A stretch of 40,369 nt of DNA from DATBLQ01 sp036555325 (GCA_036555325.1 DATBLQ010000020.1:1-40369), one strand, 5' to 3'. Positions 1 to 7,855 are shown, counted from the first letter of the stretch. Notes: generated by a model from the sequence alone, not told the origin. Translations and numbers: made by a program.

Positions 1-339
1 GCTCTCGCTGACAAATCTGACGCTTGAGCCTTTGTACTGCGACAAACTTGGCGCAAGCCTGCTAACCACGACATGCTGCACTCGGCTGCGCTGCGCGTCC
101 TTCTGGGAGTCATCGTACTGATCCCAATAAGTTCCGGCGGCGAGCTGAGCAATCTTCTCGCCAACAAAGTAGCGCTCATACAGTGCGTTGAGTTCGGCCG
201 GTTTGTTGAGCGCGGCTGAACCTGCAGCCATTGCACCAAGAATGCATGTTTGACGAGAACTTGAAACACTCGCGGCGTTCGAAGCCGTTGCAAGCAGAAG
301 AGAAAAAGCGAGCCCAAGAATTATGCGTACCGCTGTCAT
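1..339 (-). CDS. MlaC-like ABC transporter auxiliary protein, 3' part cut by window edge
   Basis: An open frame enters from the left edge and starts at 339 on the minus strand; 113 residues are visible and the C-terminus lies outside. The N-terminus (MTAVRIILGLAFSLLLATASNAA) is a clear signal peptide with a likely AxA cleavage site, so the product is periplasmic. The following segment has the pattern of the MlaC/Ttg2D family, including KIAQLAAGTYW and SRLAPSLSQYKG, where family members have a G-x-YW stretch followed by a Y/L-x-x-Y-x-G stretch. MlaC carries phospholipids between the outer and inner membranes. The upstream sequence GAAGTAGGACC gives a plausible ribosome site. No mlaD, mlaE or mlaF is visible, so it may be an orphan or its partners may lie to the left. 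Family assignment is by eye from half a protein. Confidence 0.6.
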   Translation of the reverse strand, partial: MTAVRIILGLAFSLLLATASNAASVSSSRQTCILGAMAAGSAALNKPAELNALYERYFVGEKIAQLAAGTYWDQYDDSQKDAQRSRVQHVVVSRLAPSLSQYKGSSVRFVSES

Positions 340-515
340 TGGTCCTACTTCCCGATCTCCATTTGTGCAATTCCCGACGTGGCAATCATAGCCGTAAGCT
401 TAGGCGGTTCCTAGCTTTTCCTTGCTGGGTATTCGCTCTGCTGCAAAGCCCATTTGCGTTTTCACTACGTCAAGGCGAACGCCAGACCCTTGGCACAACC
501 GGTGTCACACATTAT

Positions 516-1031
516 GTGCTCTACGCTGTGCGTTTGCGCCCTGCCAACATCGCCGATATAGCTCTGCTGCGCTCTTGGGATACGAAGCCGCATGTGATGG
601 CCGCCACCGGCGAGGACTCATTTTTTGATTGGGAGAAAGAGATCACGCGCAACGTGAATTGGCGCGAATTGCTCATCGCGGAATGTGACGGCCGTCCTAT
701 CGGAATGCTTCAAATTATCGATCCAGAACGGGAGGAGGATCACTACTGGGGAGAGGTGGAAACGGGCCTGCGGGCTATCGATATCTGGATCGGCGAAGAA
801 TCCGACCTGGGGCGTCGATATGGCACACAGATGATGCGCCTGGCGCTCGCGCGGTGCTTCGCCGACACTACCGTGAAAGCCGTTCTGCTCGATCCGCTCG
901 CTTCCAACACTCGTGCCCGGCGATTCTACGAGCGGCTGGGGTTCAGGTTCGTTGCGGAACGGAGATTTGGAAATGACCTCTGTAGCGTTTATCGCATTGA
1001 TCGGAAGACCTGGCGATTGGCAAAGGGTTGA
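516..1031 (+). CDS. GNAT family N-acetyltransferase, AAC(6')-like
   Basis: The protein of about 171 residues opens with RLRPANIADIALLRSWD, the usual first strand and helix of GNAT acetyltransferases. It contains the acetyl-CoA-binding turn DLGRRYGTQMM (an R/Q-x-x-G-x-G/A type motif) near residue 100 and ends with the family helix RARRFYERLGFRFV. The overall pattern, including a W-rich middle and IDIWIGE before the cofactor loop, resembles aminoglycoside 6'-acetyltransferases and related siderophore or amine acetyltransferases. The substrate cannot be read from sequence. The frame stays open far upstream to 231, but that part has no protein-like features. GTG at 516 or 528 fits the family N-terminus; neither has a strong Shine-Dalgarno sequence, so the start is uncertain. 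It is transcribed away from the MlaC-like gene. Confidence 0.75.
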   Translation: MLYAVRLRPANIADIALLRSWDTKPHVMAATGEDSFFDWEKEITRNVNWRELLIAECDGRPIGMLQIIDPEREEDHYWGEVETGLRAIDIWIGEESDLGRRYGTQMMRLALARCFADTTVKAVLLDPLASNTRARRFYERLGFRFVAERRFGNDLCSVYRIDRKTWRLAKG

Positions 1032-1190
1032 AGCGCCCCTGCATTGTTTGCGGTTTCATGGGCGTTGCAAATGCACCGGCGAAAGCTTTACTGAGGGACT
1101 GCATGAAAGATGATCTGAACCGCTGACCGACACAGTTTTTTATTCTTTAACACCCCGCGGCTAACCTGCAGACTCGAGGCCTCCACAGCA

Positions 1191-2123
1191 ATGCAAAAAC
1201 GCAACACGGCTGGGGTTGCATTTCTCTGTGCGGGAGTACTGGTTTTCTCCCTGCAGGATGCGATCATCAAGCAGGTGAGCGGCGATTATGCGGTGACACA
1301 AGCCGTATTCATACGCTCGCTCGTGGCCGTTCCGCTGCTTCTAATTTTTGTACAGCTTGAAGCGGGCGTCCGCGCAATTCGATCGCCGCACTTTGCGTGG
1401 CTCGCAATTCGGTCGGTCGCCCTACTGGTTTCCTATACGGCCTATTACATCGCATTCCCGGCGCTGCCGCTTGCAGAGGCAGTGGCTCTCTATTTTACAG
1501 TGCCTCTCTTCATCACCGGCTTGGCCGGGCCCCTGCTCGGCGAAAGAGTCCACTGGACAGCGTGGGCAGCCATCGCTGCAGGCTTCGCAGGTGTCGTCAT
1601 CATCCTGCAGCCCGGAGCCAGTTTGTTTGAACCGGCAGCGCTATTTTCACTGCTTTCGGCCCTGCTCTACGCGTTATGTGCAATTATGGCGCGCCGTCTC
1701 GGCACCACCGAGCCTGCTTCCGTGATGGCTTTCTACCAGAATTTTGTCTTCATGGCCGGCGCAGCGGCTATGGCGCTTTTGCTACATGGCTTGAACATCC
1801 ACGACGCGTCACACCCAAGCGTAGAGTTTCTGGTGAGGCGATGGAGCTGGCCTACTGCGCATGATTTCATGCTCATGGCGAGCTGCGGCGCAATTGCCGC
1901 TTTTGGGGCGACTTTGCTCACTCATGCCTACAGGATCGCCGAGGCCAATCGAGTAAGCTCCTTCGAATATACCGGTCTACTTTGGGTGCCGTTGTGGGGG
2001 TTTCTCTTGTTCAATGAGGTGCCGCGCTGGACCACGGTTTTTGGAGCGGCGCTCATTGTGGTCTCCGGGTTGATCGCCTTGCGCGGCCGGGGTGAGCCGA
2101 GTCGGTCTCGGAAGGACAGTTGA
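1191..2123 (+). CDS. EamA/DMT-superfamily membrane transporter
   Basis: The 310-residue protein is almost entirely hydrophobic and reads as ten membrane helices in two five-helix halves, as in drug/metabolite exporters of the EamA (RhaT-like) family. Typical family stretches are visible: DAIIKQVSGDY at the end of helix 1, the arginine-containing FIRSLVAVPLL in helix 2, PLFITGLAGPLLGERVHW around helix 4, and near the C-terminus FEYTGLLWVPLWGFLLFNEVP. Members export amino acids, nucleobases or other small metabolites; the cargo is not predictable here. GAGGCC lies about 10 bases before the ATG. The gene stands alone, 159 bp after the acetyltransferase gene and 69 bp before the ybaK-type gene on the same strand. 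Confidence 0.9.
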   Translation: MQKRNTAGVAFLCAGVLVFSLQDAIIKQVSGDYAVTQAVFIRSLVAVPLLLIFVQLEAGVRAIRSPHFAWLAIRSVALLVSYTAYYIAFPALPLAEAVALYFTVPLFITGLAGPLLGERVHWTAWAAIAAGFAGVVIILQPGASLFEPAALFSLLSALLYALCAIMARRLGTTEPASVMAFYQNFVFMAGAAAMALLLHGLNIHDASHPSVEFLVRRWSWPTAHDFMLMASCGAIAAFGATLLTHAYRIAEANRVSSFEYTGLLWVPLWGFLLFNEVPRWTTVFGAALIVVSGLIALRGRGEPSRSRKDS

Positions 2124-2192
2124 AGTCATCGGCATTTTCGACTGGCCAATCTCACGTGACTTCCAAAAGCGCATGGGATAGAAGTCGGCTCC

Positions 2193-2675
2193 ATGACGAC
2201 GTCGGCTCTACCAAGTGCTGCTCAACGCGTCGCTGCTGCCGCGGCTGCAGCTGGAATTTCCGTCGAACTACGCGAGATGCCAGAGAGCACGCGTACAGCC
2301 GCCGAGGCGGCGCAGGCGTGCGCATGCACCGTTGCGCAGATTGTCAAGTCTCTCGTATTTCGCGGGGCTGAAACGAAAAAACCATATCTCTTGCTTGTGT
2401 CGGGCGCCAATCGGGTCAACGAGAAGGCCGTCGCTGCAATCATCGGCGAGGCGCTCACGCGTCCTGATGCAGATGATGTGCGGGCGATCACGGGGTTCTC
2501 TATCGGAGGAATTCCGCCGTTCGGCCACACGAGCGCACTTACGACTTATGTCGATCGCGATTTGCTGACATTCGATGAAGTTTGGGCAGCCGCAGGAACG
2601 CCACGTTGCGTCATGCGGCTTAGTTCTGCAGCCCTTAGGCGCGCCGCATCCGCAACCGAGCTCAATATCCGCTAG
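2193..2675 (+). CDS. YbaK/EbsC family aminoacyl-tRNA deacylase
   Basis: A 160-residue single-domain protein of the YbaK/ProXp editing family, which hydrolyses mischarged tRNAs in trans. It has the conserved lysine in QIVKSLVF near residue 50, the LLLVSGANRVN strand, and the GGIPPFGH loop (the family GxxxP region) near residue 108. Subfamily, and so the exact mischarged amino acid, cannot be assigned by eye. The ProS encoded later in this window (36983-38314) lacks the built-in editing insertion, which makes a free-standing editing protein a sensible companion. The gene ends convergently with the sugar ABC permease gene: the tetranucleotide CTAG at 2672-2675 supplies the TAG stop of both. No strong ribosome site is seen before the ATG. 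Confidence 0.85.
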   Translation: MTTSALPSAAQRVAAAAAAAGISVELREMPESTRTAAEAAQACACTVAQIVKSLVFRGAETKKPYLLLVSGANRVNEKAVAAIIGEALTRPDADDVRAITGFSIGGIPPFGHTSALTTYVDRDLLTFDEVWAAAGTPRCVMRLSSAALRRAASATELNIR

Positions 2676-3559
2676 CCCTTCACGACGCCTTCCATCAACC
2701 CCTTGAAGAAAAGTTTCTGCGCCAATGTGAAGGCGACGAGTCCGGGGGTGACGACAAGAACATAAACCGCAGCGAGGGCCGGCCAGGACCACTGTCCGAG
2801 CCCACCCTGGGCACCTGCAAGAACGACCGGCATCGTGCGGGCTACCTGGTCGTTGGTAAGCGTCGTGCACAGCAGAAACTCGCCCCAGGCAGTCACGAAG
2901 TTGACAATGAACACGACCACCAAGCCGTTGCGTACCATTGGCAGGCCGACCAACCATAGCGTCCGCCACGGCCCGGCGCCATCAATCTTCGCGGCTTCGA
3001 TCAATTCATGCGGCACCAGCTGGAACACGCTGCGCATGATCAAGATACTGATGGCCAAGTTCAGGGTAACGTAGGGGAGGATGAGACCGCTGGTGCTGTT
3101 GATCAGGTCGAGATAGTCCTGAATTTCATAGATGCTAATGATCGACACCACTCGCGTCGGAAAGTACAGCGAAATGAGCAGCGCCGCGACGATGATACCG
3201 CCGCCTCGCGGCCTAAGATGGACAAGCGCGTAGCCGGCGAGCACTGCGCACAACGTGGTGAGAAGAACGGTGCCCGTAGTAACGTATATGCTGTTGAGCA
3301 AGTTAATGGGAAACGTGTCGATTTTGTCGAAGACGTAGCTATAGTGAGTGAAGTCGAATTTTCTTGGCCATAAGGCGCCGCGCATCGCATCGGGGCGCGA
3401 CTTGATGGACATCATGAAAACCCACACCAGCGGCAAAATAATGATCACCATGAAAAAATTGATCACCGCGTGGCGAATGATGGTGCTGCGATGCTGCCCG
3501 AACCAGCCCTGCGCCGGCCTCGTCGGTACAGCGCTGCCAACTGACTCTCGAAGTACCAT
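2672..3559 (-). CDS. carbohydrate ABC transporter permease, MalG/UgpE type
   Basis: The 295-residue protein has six predicted membrane helices, the first after a cytoplasmic N-terminus of about 30 residues. It carries the EAA loop that docks on the ATPase, here EAAKIDGAGPWRTLWLVGLP, placing it in the MalG/UgpE half of CUT1-type sugar importers. The frame is open further upstream, but the ATG at 3559 is chosen because it follows AAAGGAGG, which itself overlaps the TAA stop of the preceding permease gene. It is the last gene of a binding protein-permease-permease unit. No ATPase gene follows. The substrate is unknown; CUT1 systems take up oligosaccharides, polyols or glycerol phosphate. Confidence 0.9.
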   Translation of the reverse strand: MVLRESVGSAVPTRPAQGWFGQHRSTIIRHAVINFFMVIIILPLVWVFMMSIKSRPDAMRGALWPRKFDFTHYSYVFDKIDTFPINLLNSIYVTTGTVLLTTLCAVLAGYALVHLRPRGGGIIVAALLISLYFPTRVVSIISIYEIQDYLDLINSTSGLILPYVTLNLAISILIMRSVFQLVPHELIEAAKIDGAGPWRTLWLVGLPMVRNGLVVVFIVNFVTAWGEFLLCTTLTNDQVARTMPVVLAGAQGGLGQWSWPALAAVYVLVVTPGLVAFTLAQKLFFKGLMEGVVKG

Positions 3560-3576
3560 GGTCACATGAGCCTCCT

Positions 3577-4545
3577 TTATCCCCTCGGCCGGAAGATTCG
3601 AAGGAGAACAAGCATTACAAACATCATTGCGATTGCACCAATCATGCCGATGGCCGCGGCGAAGCCCTGTCGCCAATGGCCAAGTTTGAACGCCTGGTCA
3701 TACATGAAGATGGTCCAGGTGTAGGTTGGCGAGGCCCGGTTGAAGCCGCCGAAAATCAGATACTCGTCTATTACCGCCATCGCCGTTCCAAAACGCAACA
3801 CGACCAAAATCATCATGATCGGGGCGAGCCGCGGGCGAACGACATGCCAAAAGACTTGCCATTCGTTCGCTCCGTCGATGCGCGCCGCTTCCGGCAACTC
3901 CTTGGGAATTGCGGCAAGGCCGGCAAGGAAGAAGATGGTGTGATAGCCGAGGCCCCACCACACCTCCATAATGGCAACTGCAGGCAGGGTCAGCGGCGTT
4001 CCACCCAGCCATTGCGGCGCGTTTTGCAAGGTGAACAGGCCAAGGATATCGACAAGGAAGTAGTTGATGGGGCCAACCTGGTAATTGTACATCCACTTCC
4101 ACAGCACGAAAACGAGAGTGCTCGGGATCACCGCGGGAATCAGCAGCACCACGCGGTAGAGCGTCGCCAATCGCGCATTCGTCACCCGGTCGACAAGTAT
4201 CGCAAGCAGAAGCGGCAGGATGATCGTCCCGGGCAGGAACATGATCGTGAACAACGCCGCACGCCACAGGCTCTTCCACATGAGGGGATCGTTGAATGCC
4301 TCGATGTAGTTGCGCAATCCGACCCAGTTCGCCGGCTCATTGGAAAGATACTCGAAGTCGGTGAAGCTGATCCACAGCACCCGGAAGATCGGATAAACCT
4401 GATAGCCAACGAAGAAAACAATGGCCGGCAACAGAAACCACCACGGGCTCAGGCGTTGGCGGATCGCTGGTATACGCCCGCCGAACCTGGCGGTGTCCTC
4501 CGCCCAGCTCGCGGTAAATCGGTTGGAAGCAGTTGTATCGACCAT
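3577..4545 (-). CDS. carbohydrate ABC transporter permease, MalF/UgpA type
   Basis: A 322-residue inner-membrane protein with a cytoplasmic N-terminus of about 30 residues, then SPWWFLLPAIVFFVGYQVYP as the first of six helices. The ATPase-docking loop reads EAARIDGANEWQVFWHVVRP near residue 225, and the following MMILVVLRFGTAMAVIDE matches the MalF/UgpA partner of a CUT1 importer. It pairs with the MalG-type permease that begins 17 bp downstream. It lies 121 bp below the binding protein gene, and that gap contains a strong hairpin. The ATG at 4545 has only a weak ribosome site, which could keep permease levels low. Confidence 0.9.
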   Translation of the reverse strand: MVDTTASNRFTASWAEDTARFGGRIPAIRQRLSPWWFLLPAIVFFVGYQVYPIFRVLWISFTDFEYLSNEPANWVGLRNYIEAFNDPLMWKSLWRAALFTIMFLPGTIILPLLLAILVDRVTNARLATLYRVVLLIPAVIPSTLVFVLWKWMYNYQVGPINYFLVDILGLFTLQNAPQWLGGTPLTLPAVAIMEVWWGLGYHTIFFLAGLAAIPKELPEAARIDGANEWQVFWHVVRPRLAPIMMILVVLRFGTAMAVIDEYLIFGGFNRASPTYTWTIFMYDQAFKLGHWRQGFAAAIGMIGAIAMMFVMLVLLRIFRPRG

Positions 4546-4620
4546 GCGCTATGCTAACGAATTCATTCGCATCCTGCACGTGTCAGCGGATTTCGCGGAC
4601 TCTCCCCATTCCTGAACGCA

Positions 4621-4649
4621 GGACCAGGCTCGACTGCCGAGCCTGATCC
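4621..4649 (-). promoter_or_regulatory. intergenic mRNA hairpin between binding-protein and permease genes
   Basis: CAGGCTCG (4625-4632) and CGAGCCTG (4638-4645) form a perfect 8-bp stem with a 5-base loop, extended by three more pairs beyond one mismatch. No T-run follows on the minus strand, so it does not look like a full terminator. Its place, just after the stop of the binding-protein gene, is typical of stabilising or attenuating hairpins that keep binding protein more abundant than permeases. Confidence 0.6.
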
Positions 4650-4666
4650 TTGCATTCTCGTCCGAC

Positions 4667-6046
4667 TTACTTGCCGCGTTTGATCTCGGCCTGGACCGCC
4701 TCGGCGACCTTGGTCAGCGCCGCCTTCGGGTCGGCTTCCTCCCCCTTCAGGTAGGTTTCCCATATCGGCTTGCCGATAACGAACTGCTGCAGACCGAAAA
4801 TATGGTTGGTAATGGCCTTGGCCTGATCGAGTTGGCCGCGCACCAGCGCCACGAAGTCGGGCATCCATTCAGGCTTGTTGGCGTCCCATTCCGCATAGAT
4901 GGACTTATAGGGCGGAAGCTGCCCCGGATGACCACTCGGGGTGCCTACGATCGAATCCTTCCAGATCTGCGGGTCATAGGTCAGAGCCTTGATATACTCG
5001 GCGGCCTTCTCCTTGTTCTTGCCGTGCTTGAACAGCGCGCAGCCTGTCGTCCAGAACACAGTCGAGCCGGCGCCATTGGCAAATTTCGGCAGCGGGCCGA
5101 GGTGCAGGAGCTTCGGGTCTTCCCAGTTTTGGGCAAAGCGCAGCGGCGAGTTGAAGTACTTGGTGTAGTAGGCGACGCGCTGCGTGGCAAAGGCGATCTC
5201 GTCCGGCGTGCCGTTGACGCCACCATCCGAGGCGCCTTCGAGCAAGATGTCCGGATGGGAGTTCGCCATGATCTGCTTCATCAGCTTGAGTGCCTCGACG
5301 GAGGCATCGCTGGTGAAGTCGAACAGGCCTTCGGAGGTATAGTTGTCCGGGTTCATGCTGTGCGTGAAGGGCGCCAGCGACCGCCAGCCATGCGAATCAA
5401 ACGTGGCGCCGAATGGTGCTGCACCGGAGTCGACGATTTTCTTGGCATTCGCCAGATATTCGTCCCAGGTCGCAGGTGCCGCATCGGGAAGGCCGGCCTT
5501 GCTGGTCAGGCCCGAATGCCAGCCCGTGCCGATCACATCGAGAAGGAACGGCCAGCCGTACATCTTGCCGTCGATGGTGTTCTCGGCGCGAATCGAAGGG
5601 ATGATGTCGTCGAGGACGTCCTTCGGGATGTAGTTATCCCAGGGCTCTATGACATCGGCGGCAACCATCGCCGACATTTCGACGAAGGGTGTCTGGCCGA
5701 CATACACGTCCCAGGTGCTCTCCTTGTTCTTGGCTTCGGCCACGAAGCGCTCGATGCCGAATCCCTCAACCGGCGCGATCTGGTAATTGATGCCCGGGAA
5801 TTTGGCGTTCACCGCCGGAATGGCGGGATGGAGGTCCTCGATCCACTGGTAGAACGTGGGTGTCAGTGGGCGGTCTTGGCCGAAAACCGGCCCTACCCCC
5901 ATTTTGGCTACGGCCCCAACACCGGCCAGGCCGAGGCCGGTCATCAGGCTTCGCGTGAGGAATTCACGCCTGTCGATACGTCCTTGCAGCAACTGCTGGC
6001 GGGTTGCCTGCTGCAGGATGTATTCTTGTTCCTTTCGATCCTTCAT
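4667..6046 (-). CDS. ABC transporter extracellular solute-binding protein (family 1), Tat-exported
   Basis: The 459-residue product has an N-terminal twin-arginine signal: DRREFL at residues 25-30 followed by a glycine-rich hydrophobic stretch and mature sequence from about residue 57. The rest shows the periplasmic binding protein family 1 layout (TFDSHGWRSLAPF, LFKHGKNKEKAAEYIKALT, a C-terminal lysine-rich helix). It would deliver a sugar or polyol to the two permeases encoded downstream. The ATG at 6046 is preferred over one eight codons upstream because GGGAGGAACCA lies directly before it. Tat export means the protein folds in the cytoplasm first, which is common for alphaproteobacterial binding proteins of this type. 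The substrate cannot be inferred from sequence. Confidence 0.92.
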   Translation of the reverse strand: MKDRKEQEYILQQATRQQLLQGRIDRREFLTRSLMTGLGLAGVGAVAKMGVGPVFGQDRPLTPTFYQWIEDLHPAIPAVNAKFPGINYQIAPVEGFGIERFVAEAKNKESTWDVYVGQTPFVEMSAMVAADVIEPWDNYIPKDVLDDIIPSIRAENTIDGKMYGWPFLLDVIGTGWHSGLTSKAGLPDAAPATWDEYLANAKKIVDSGAAPFGATFDSHGWRSLAPFTHSMNPDNYTSEGLFDFTSDASVEALKLMKQIMANSHPDILLEGASDGGVNGTPDEIAFATQRVAYYTKYFNSPLRFAQNWEDPKLLHLGPLPKFANGAGSTVFWTTGCALFKHGKNKEKAAEYIKALTYDPQIWKDSIVGTPSGHPGQLPPYKSIYAEWDANKPEWMPDFVALVRGQLDQAKAITNHIFGLQQFVIGKPIWETYLKGEEADPKAALTKVAEAVQAEIKRGK

Positions 6047-6230
6047 TGGTTCCTCCCGGGATTGACTCACTCTTTTGCGATTGGTTCGAGTGGATGGCAG
6101 AATTCTCTTACAATTTTTTCAGCCCTGCAACGGACATCCTGCAAAGGTGGGCGGCGCACACTAAAAGCGCTCGGCTGCTTCGTGCCTACGCCTGCACCTG
6201 CGGCCGCCCCCTCGACAGCGAGAGCGGCAG

Positions 6231-6247
6231 ATATTATCAGATAATAT
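6231..6247. promoter_or_regulatory. perfect 17-bp palindrome, putative operator between transporter and SDR genes
   Basis: ATATTATC-A-GATAATAT is a perfect inverted repeat of 8-bp arms around one base, in the 234-bp gap between two divergent starts, 33 bp before the SDR gene. It is AT-rich in a GC-rich surrounding. This is the size and symmetry of a site for a dimeric repressor such as a GntR or LacI type. No regulator gene is encoded nearby, so the binding protein is unknown. Confidence 0.5.
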
Positions 6248-6280
6248 GATCGAGCAACAAGAAGGGCGCTGGGTGGTCTC

Positions 6281-7060
6281 ATGAGCGTGCTGGATCGCTT
6301 CCGGCTGGACGGTAAGCGGCTATTTATCACCGGCGGCAGCCGCGGTTTTGGCCGAGTGATCGCACTCGCAGCGGCGGAAGCCGGCGCCGACATCGTTCTC
6401 AACGCTCGCGATCCCCAAGCGCTCGCCAAGACCGCGGATGAGGTTCGCCAGCGGGGACGCCAAGCGTGGACCTACTCCGCAGACATTGCCCAGCCTACCG
6501 CATGCGAGGCGCTCTGCGGCCGGGTGCTTGCCGAAGCAGGTCCCATCGACATCCTGGTCAATAACGTCGGGGGCCGCAATCTCGACATTGCGATCGAAGA
6601 TACCGATCTCAAGACCTGGCAGACATTCCTCGATCTCAACCTTACGCATTGCTTCATCTGCACCAAGCTTATTGGCGGCGCCATGCTCGAGCGGGGCGAT
6701 GGCCGCGTTATCAACATTGCGTCTATCAGCGGCTTTATCGCCAACCGCGGGATTGGCGGACGTCACTATGAAACAGCGAAGGCAGCTGTAATTCATTTCA
6801 CCCGCGCCACGGCGGCGGACTGGGCACCGCGAGGGGTAACCGTGAACGCGATTTGCCCAGGGCTGTTCATGACGGAGCCAAATCTTGAATGGGCCAGGCA
6901 CAATCCCAAGGTGATCGAAACTTTCGTCAGCGCGGTACCGATGGGTCGTGCGGGTGAGCCGCATGAACTTGGACCCCTGGCGGTTTATCTGGCATCACCA
7001 GCTTCAAGCTATGTGACGGGAGCCGCATTCGTTATCGATGGCGGCTATACGCTGTGGTGA
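6281..7060 (+). CDS. SDR family NAD(P)-dependent oxidoreductase
   Basis: A 259-residue classical short-chain dehydrogenase. The cofactor-binding TGGSRGFG is at residues 17-24, NNVGG (variant of NNAG) near residue 93, and the catalytic set is Ser in NIASISG with Tyr and Lys in YETAK near residue 165. The C-terminal GPLAVYLASPASSYVTG and FVIDGGYT are standard for the family. ARD after the second strand suggests NADP rather than NAD, but this is weak. It lies divergent from a sugar-type ABC importer, so a sugar, sugar-acid or polyol dehydrogenase role is likely; gluconate 5-dehydrogenase and 3-oxoacyl-ACP reductases are the nearest-looking subfamilies. A non-metabolic-neighbour role cannot be excluded. 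Confidence 0.9.
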   Translation: MSVLDRFRLDGKRLFITGGSRGFGRVIALAAAEAGADIVLNARDPQALAKTADEVRQRGRQAWTYSADIAQPTACEALCGRVLAEAGPIDILVNNVGGRNLDIAIEDTDLKTWQTFLDLNLTHCFICTKLIGGAMLERGDGRVINIASISGFIANRGIGGRHYETAKAAVIHFTRATAADWAPRGVTVNAICPGLFMTEPNLEWARHNPKVIETFVSAVPMGRAGEPHELGPLAVYLASPASSYVTGAAFVIDGGYTLW

Positions 7061-7268
7061 AAGCGCCGATGCGGACCTAAGCTCGCGCACGAGAGTGCCG
7101 TCTGCAGTTCGCAATTCGAGTGGTTGCAAGCACAAATCAGTCAACATTCGCTCCAGGCGGGGCGGTTAATTATCTCCCAGGCTAGGCGATCGACCGGGTT
7201 TGGACTATACGGGTGAAAACGGTTCCATGGGCACGACGCGGCTATGGACCCGCTATGCTGGTCTTCTG

Positions 7269-7844
7269 ATGATGATCGTCCTGATAGATAATTACGACAG
7301 CTTTACCTGGAACCTCTTCCACTACCTCGGCGAGCTCGGCGCCGAGACGGTTGTTCATCGCAACGACAAAGTAGGGGTCGGGCAAGTGCTGTCAGCAAAA
7401 CCCAGCGCCATCGTGCTGTCGCCAGGGCCGTGCACGCCCAACGAGGCTGGGATTTGTCTCGAGCTTATCTCGGCTGCCGCAGAAACAACTCCCATACTGG
7501 GCGTGTGCCTCGGCCATCAGGCCATCGGCCAGGCATTCGGAGGCAAAGTGGTGCGCGCGAAAGAATTGATGCACGGGAAGCTCTCGGCCATTACCCACAG
7601 GGGTACCGGCATTTTCGCCGATGTGCCCAATGCGTTCCAAGGCACCCGCTATCATTCTCTCGTTGTCGAGCGTGACAGCCTGCCGGACTGCTTCGAAATT
7701 ACGGCCGAAGCAGGTGACACCATCATGGGTATCCAGCACAAGAAACTGCCGGTGCATGGCGTACAATTCCATCCCGAAAGCATCGCTTCAGAACACGGCC
7801 ACCGCATTTTGAGGAACTTCCTCACTCTTGCGGAAACCCACTAG
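7269..7844 (+). CDS. trpG: anthranilate synthase component II, glutamine amidotransferase
   Basis: The 191-residue class I glutamine amidotransferase supplies ammonia for the first step of tryptophan synthesis from chorismate. It has the oxyanion region SPGPCTPNEAG, nucleophile Cys80 in GVCLGHQ, and the catalytic His-Glu pair in FHPES near the C-terminus. The family N-terminus is MIVLIDNYDSF, so ATG at 7269 or 7272 is the start; the upstream open frame to 7200 is not conserved. No strong ribosome site precedes it. It is followed after 11 bp by trpD. The enzyme's large subunit, trpE, is not next to it, so dual use with an aminodeoxychorismate synthase (PabA role) is possible. No run of tryptophan codons is seen upstream. 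Confidence 0.93.
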   Translation: MMIVLIDNYDSFTWNLFHYLGELGAETVVHRNDKVGVGQVLSAKPSAIVLSPGPCTPNEAGICLELISAAAETTPILGVCLGHQAIGQAFGGKVVRAKELMHGKLSAITHRGTGIFADVPNAFQGTRYHSLVVERDSLPDCFEITAEAGDTIMGIQHKKLPVHGVQFHPESIASEHGHRILRNFLTLAETH

Positions 7845-7855
7845 GTGCGACCTCG

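Noticed and set aside
2672..2675. Shared CTAG stop for two convergent genes
   Set aside because: Real but a chance outcome of tight packing; no function follows from it.
2268..2969. 233-residue minus-strand ORF across ybaK and the permease gene
   Set aside because: It overlaps two well-supported genes and has no family features.
4802..6244. 480-residue ORF antisense to the binding-protein gene
   Set aside because: It is the shadow of a clear coding sequence with a Tat signal; the antisense product shows no motif.
7061..7268. Tryptophan attenuator before trpG
   Set aside because: No leader ORF with adjacent Trp codons and no terminator/antiterminator pair were found.
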